The notes under the pieces were generated by a model, which ran no database searches, was not told where the DNA came from, and saw only the letters and a program-made list of their open reading frames with translations. From JASFYU01 sp045046905 (lineage in GTDB: Bacteria > Bacteroidota > Bacteroidia > Flavobacteriales > Flavobacteriaceae), in contig JASFYU010000037.1 of the NCBI GenBank assembly GCA_045046905.1, forward strand, positions 1 through 19,245: DNA of 19,245 nucleotides, written 5' to 3'. A program made the position numbers and the translations under genes. Positions 17,376 through 19,245 of this stretch are shown here, one piece after another; the first letter of the stretch is position 1; each line of letters starts with the position of its first letter.

Positions 17376-17449
17376 ATATTGAAGCTCGACAACTACCCAC
17401 ATCACTGATTACTCCACTATGTTCGTAAAGACATCAATATTTACTACTT

Positions 17450-17467
17450 TGCTATCAAGAGATAGCA
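17450..17467 (+). promoter_or_regulatory. Perfect 7-base dyad upstream of the Nudix fusion gene
   Basis: TGCTATC at 17450-17456 pairs with GATAGCA at 17461-17467 around an AAGA loop, 42 bases before the ATG at 17510. It is not followed by a T run, so it is not a terminator. It overlaps TACTTTG, one base short of a -7 box. An operator or leader hairpin are both possible. Confidence 0.4.
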
Positions 17468-17509
17468 GAACTTAGAATAGGTCGAACAGGCATGACATCT
17501 AAAAGAAAC

Positions 17510-18325
17510 ATGAGCACAAAAAAACAAGTATATCGCGCTGACAAAAAGACAAATTGGTTTGTCGCCCTAGTACTTTTTCTAATATCTATTGCTCTAATAG
17601 CCATAACAGGCCCCTTAGGTTTTATATATGGGCTGTTCCATTCACTTTTCACTAAAGGGTTTAAAGGTCTTGGGGCATATACCTTGAAAATCGCCATTTC
17701 AATAGATCAGTTAGGCAATGTGCTTATGCAATATTTACTAAACATTCTTTGGGTCAAAAAAGGAGGCTATAGGTTCGGCAATCGAGACGAGACCATATCG
17801 AGTGCCTTGGGAAGAAATAAAAAAATAGGCACCCTCACAGGATCTGGCAAAGCAATCGACTGGCTCTTGAATAGCATTGATCGAAATCATACACTAAACT
17901 CTATCGATTATTATATAGAACCATCGGAGCAAATAATCGATAAGCTGGCGTGGACCCATATCGTCGACGGGAAACTTTTGAGCACTCGGAGCAAGGGGCA
18001 ATCCAAATACAATATTCCCGGAGGAAAGCGAAAAACCAACGAGGCCGATACCCAAACTCTTTTTCGTGAGATAAACGAAAAACTGCATATTGAGATTCAA
18101 TTTTCATCTTTAAATTTTATAGGTATATTCGAAGCACAGACAGATAGTCACGAACCAGGCATTTTAGTGCATATGACCTGCTACTCGGCAAACTATAAAG
18201 GCAAGCTCCGCCCCGATTCGGAAATCGAGGAAATGGCATGGCTCCACTATAAAGACAGACATCTGGTCTCAGAGGTAGACAAATTAATCTTTGATTTTCT
18301 AAAGGACCAAGGTGTGCTTTTATAA
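17510..18325 (+). CDS. Membrane protein fused to a Nudix hydrolase domain
   Basis: Using the second ATG (17510, MSTKKQVY) the protein has 271 residues; an ATG at 17492 would add six. Residues 15-47 and 54-80 are hydrophobic and membrane-associated (NWFVALVLFLISIALIAITG; AISIDQLGNVLMQYLLNILW). A conserved-looking RFGNRDETISSALGRNK segment follows. From about residue 142 (IIDKLAWTHIVDGKLLSTRS) a Nudix domain begins. The Nudix box runs from Gly172 to Ile194: GKRKTNE, seven residues, REINEKLHI. The consensus REUxEExGU is altered: the second Glu is Lys191 and Gly is His193, while E178, E187 and E190 are kept. Nudix enzymes cleave nucleoside diphosphate derivatives; activity here may be reduced or of other specificity. 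The two parts look like separate proteins joined. The gene continues without interruption. Confidence 0.82.
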   Translation: MSTKKQVYRADKKTNWFVALVLFLISIALIAITGPLGFIYGLFHSLFTKGFKGLGAYTLKIAISIDQLGNVLMQYLLNILWVKKGGYRFGNRDETISSALGRNKKIGTLTGSGKAIDWLLNSIDRNHTLNSIDYYIEPSEQIIDKLAWTHIVDGKLLSTRSKGQSKYNIPGGKRKTNEADTQTLFREINEKLHIEIQFSSLNFIGIFEAQTDSHEPGILVHMTCYSANYKGKLRPDSEIEEMAWLHYKDRHLVSEVDKLIFDFLKDQGVLL

Positions 18326-18355
18326 ATGGTTTTCTAAGTTTCCAAAACTTTTTGT

Positions 18356-18363
18356 TACTTTTG
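18356..18363 (+). promoter_or_regulatory. Candidate -7 promoter box for the ROK kinase gene
   Basis: TACTTTTG is an exact TAnnTTTG match 25 bases before the ATG at 18389. It sits 30 bases past the Nudix gene stop, suggesting that the kinase can be transcribed on its own. No good -33 box. Confidence 0.5.
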
Positions 18364-18388
18364 CGCAGCAAAATTATATAAAAATCTA

Positions 18389-19138
18389 ATGAAAGTTCTC
18401 GGTATTGATATTGGCGGTTCTGGAATCAAAGGAGCTATTGTAAACTCTTTAACCGGAGAAATATTGACTGAACGATTTCGAATTCCTACCCCTCCTTCGA
18501 GAAGGCCTAAAGAAATGGCCAAGGTCGTAGCTGAAATTGTAAAGCATTTTGATTATAAAGGCCCAGTAGGTTGTGGATTTCCTACGGTAATAAAGCACGG
18601 AATTTGCAAATCGCCTGGTAATCTTCATGAAAAATGGAAAGGACTTAACGTCAAGGAGCTTTTTAGCGAAGCGACTGGGCTCCCAGTTACCGTGGTCAAT
18701 GACGCAGATGCGGCGGGCTATGCCTCCATGAACTACGGCGTCGGAAAAGGAAAAAAAGGTCTCGTCGTAATGATAACTATTGGCACCGGATTGGGAAGTG
18801 GTGTCTTTTTAGACGGTGAACTTATTCCAAATTTTGAACTGGGTCAAATTCCGTACAAAAAATACAAAAAAATAGAATTGTGGGCAGCCGCTTCAGCAAA
18901 AGAACGAGAAGGCCTTGATTTTAAAACCTGGGGCAAACGCTTTAATAAATTCTTGGAATATGTTGAATTGATTATTGCACCCGATTTAATTATTCTCGGC
19001 GGTGGTACTTCAAAACACTTTGACCAGTTCAAAGACTGCATTACAATAGAAACTCCGGTAATACCTGCCGAACTACGTAACCATGCGGGAATTATAGGTG
19101 CAGCAGCAGCAGCATTGCATCAGGCTCCAAGGGACTAA
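18389..19138 (+). CDS. ppgK: Polyphosphate glucokinase-type ROK sugar kinase
   Basis: The protein has 249 residues, the usual length of polyphosphate-glucose phosphotransferases (EC 2.7.1.63). It begins with the phosphate-binding motif GIDIGGSGIKGA (residues 5-16). It continues with GCGFPTVIKHG, VVNDADAAGYASMNYG including the catalytic Asp105, and a second phosphate loop TIGTGLGSGVFLDG. The late APDLIILGGGTSKHFDQF is the adenosine or phosphate pocket. The CxCGxxGC zinc motif of typical ROK glucokinases and repressors is missing, as in PpgK. It should phosphorylate glucose (perhaps mannose) from polyphosphate and/or ATP in the cytoplasm. It has its own putative promoter. The stop is followed within 20 bases by repeat R4. 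Confidence 0.88.
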   Translation: MKVLGIDIGGSGIKGAIVNSLTGEILTERFRIPTPPSRRPKEMAKVVAEIVKHFDYKGPVGCGFPTVIKHGICKSPGNLHEKWKGLNVKELFSEATGLPVTVVNDADAAGYASMNYGVGKGKKGLVVMITIGTGLGSGVFLDGELIPNFELGQIPYKKYKKIELWAAASAKEREGLDFKTWGKRFNKFLEYVELIIAPDLIILGGGTSKHFDQFKDCITIETPVIPAELRNHAGIIGAAAAALHQAPRD

Positions 19139-19154
19139 AAGAAAAATTATTACA

Positions 19155-19217
19155 AGTAAACCACCTCGGGACAAGCCTGCCTGCCGGCATAAGCAGGTTA
19201 AACCCACTGGTGGGAAT
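19155..19217 (+). repeat. Intergenic repeat copy R4 (short form)
   Basis: AGTAAACCACCTCGGGACAAG ... TTAAACCCACTGGTGGGAAT, the closest relative of R1. The first hairpin is CCTGC (19176-19180) with GCAGG (19193-19197). R1 has CCTAC with GTAG(A) at the same place, a compensated A-T to G-C change. It lies directly after the kinase gene. Confidence 0.75.
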
Positions 19218-19227
19218 CAAAAGCCCC

Positions 19228-19245
19228 CAACTTAAATTTAAGTTG
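19228..19245 (+). terminator. Palindrome cut by the right edge, probable terminator
   Basis: CAACTTAAATTTAAGTTG is a perfect 18-base palindrome ending at the last base. It is preceded by AAAAGCCCC. If the sequence outside continues GGGGC and T, this would be a strong intrinsic terminator for the kinase gene or for a convergent neighbour. Confidence 0.5.

Noticed and set aside
85..19217. Four related repeats could suggest a CRISPR array
   Set aside because: Copies are dispersed over 19 kb, vary in length and are separated by genes. No spacers or cas genes are present.
1..19245. tRNA, rRNA, insertion sequence, riboswitch or phage genes
   Set aside because: No cloverleaf, rRNA-like stretch, transposase, integrase or recognisable riboswitch core was found on reading either strand.

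Overview
The window looks like chromosomal DNA of a marine-type member of the Flavobacteriaceae (Bacteroidota). This is inferred from four signs. Base composition is moderately low in GC. Several intergenic regions carry TAnnTTTG motifs, the Bacteroidota -7 promoter box, and Shine-Dalgarno sequences are mostly absent. The families DUF2911, DUF2975 with a small Xre regulator, and a plug-less outer-membrane barrel are typical of the group. Intergenic GC-rich repeat units resemble those common in flavobacterial genomes. I cannot name a species. There is no rRNA, tRNA, transposase, phage gene or CRISPR array.

Layout. Left part (1-4961): the edge carries a dyad and one copy of an intergenic repeat. 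Then come asparagine synthetase (asnB, minus strand), a secreted DUF2911 protein (plus) and a lipoprotein amidohydrolase (minus), the last two separated by a strong, probably bidirectional terminator. After these lies a decayed minus-strand gene (4445-4847) with a lost start codon, an in-frame stop and a frameshift. Middle-left (4962-8570): an NYN-LOTUS RNA-processing type protein (minus), a second repeat copy, a DUF2975 membrane protein plus Xre regulator operon (plus), an MFS transporter converging on it with only 6 bases between the genes, and a cold-shock protein with its own promoter and terminator. Middle-right (8663-14806): three minus-strand envelope genes in transcription order, namely a 1006-residue periplasmic TPR protein, a 16-20-strand type outer-membrane barrel and an OmpA-family protein. 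Right part (15006-19245), all plus strand: a solitary FtsE-like ABC ATPase, a GH125 exo-alpha-1,6-mannosidase without a normal start or signal peptide, a third repeat copy, a membrane-Nudix fusion protein, a polyphosphate-glucokinase type ROK kinase, and a fourth repeat copy ending in a palindrome cut by the window edge.

How the genes relate. Most are independent housekeeping or accessory units rather than one pathway. The two groups that look functionally linked are DUF2975/Xre and TPR/barrel/OmpA. The GH125 mannosidase and the sugar kinase could both handle hexoses, but they are separated by a repeat and a putative promoter. I did not find a clear new defence or mobile system. The most unusual items are the mosaic repeat family, the TPR-barrel-OmpA envelope cluster and the Nudix fusion.
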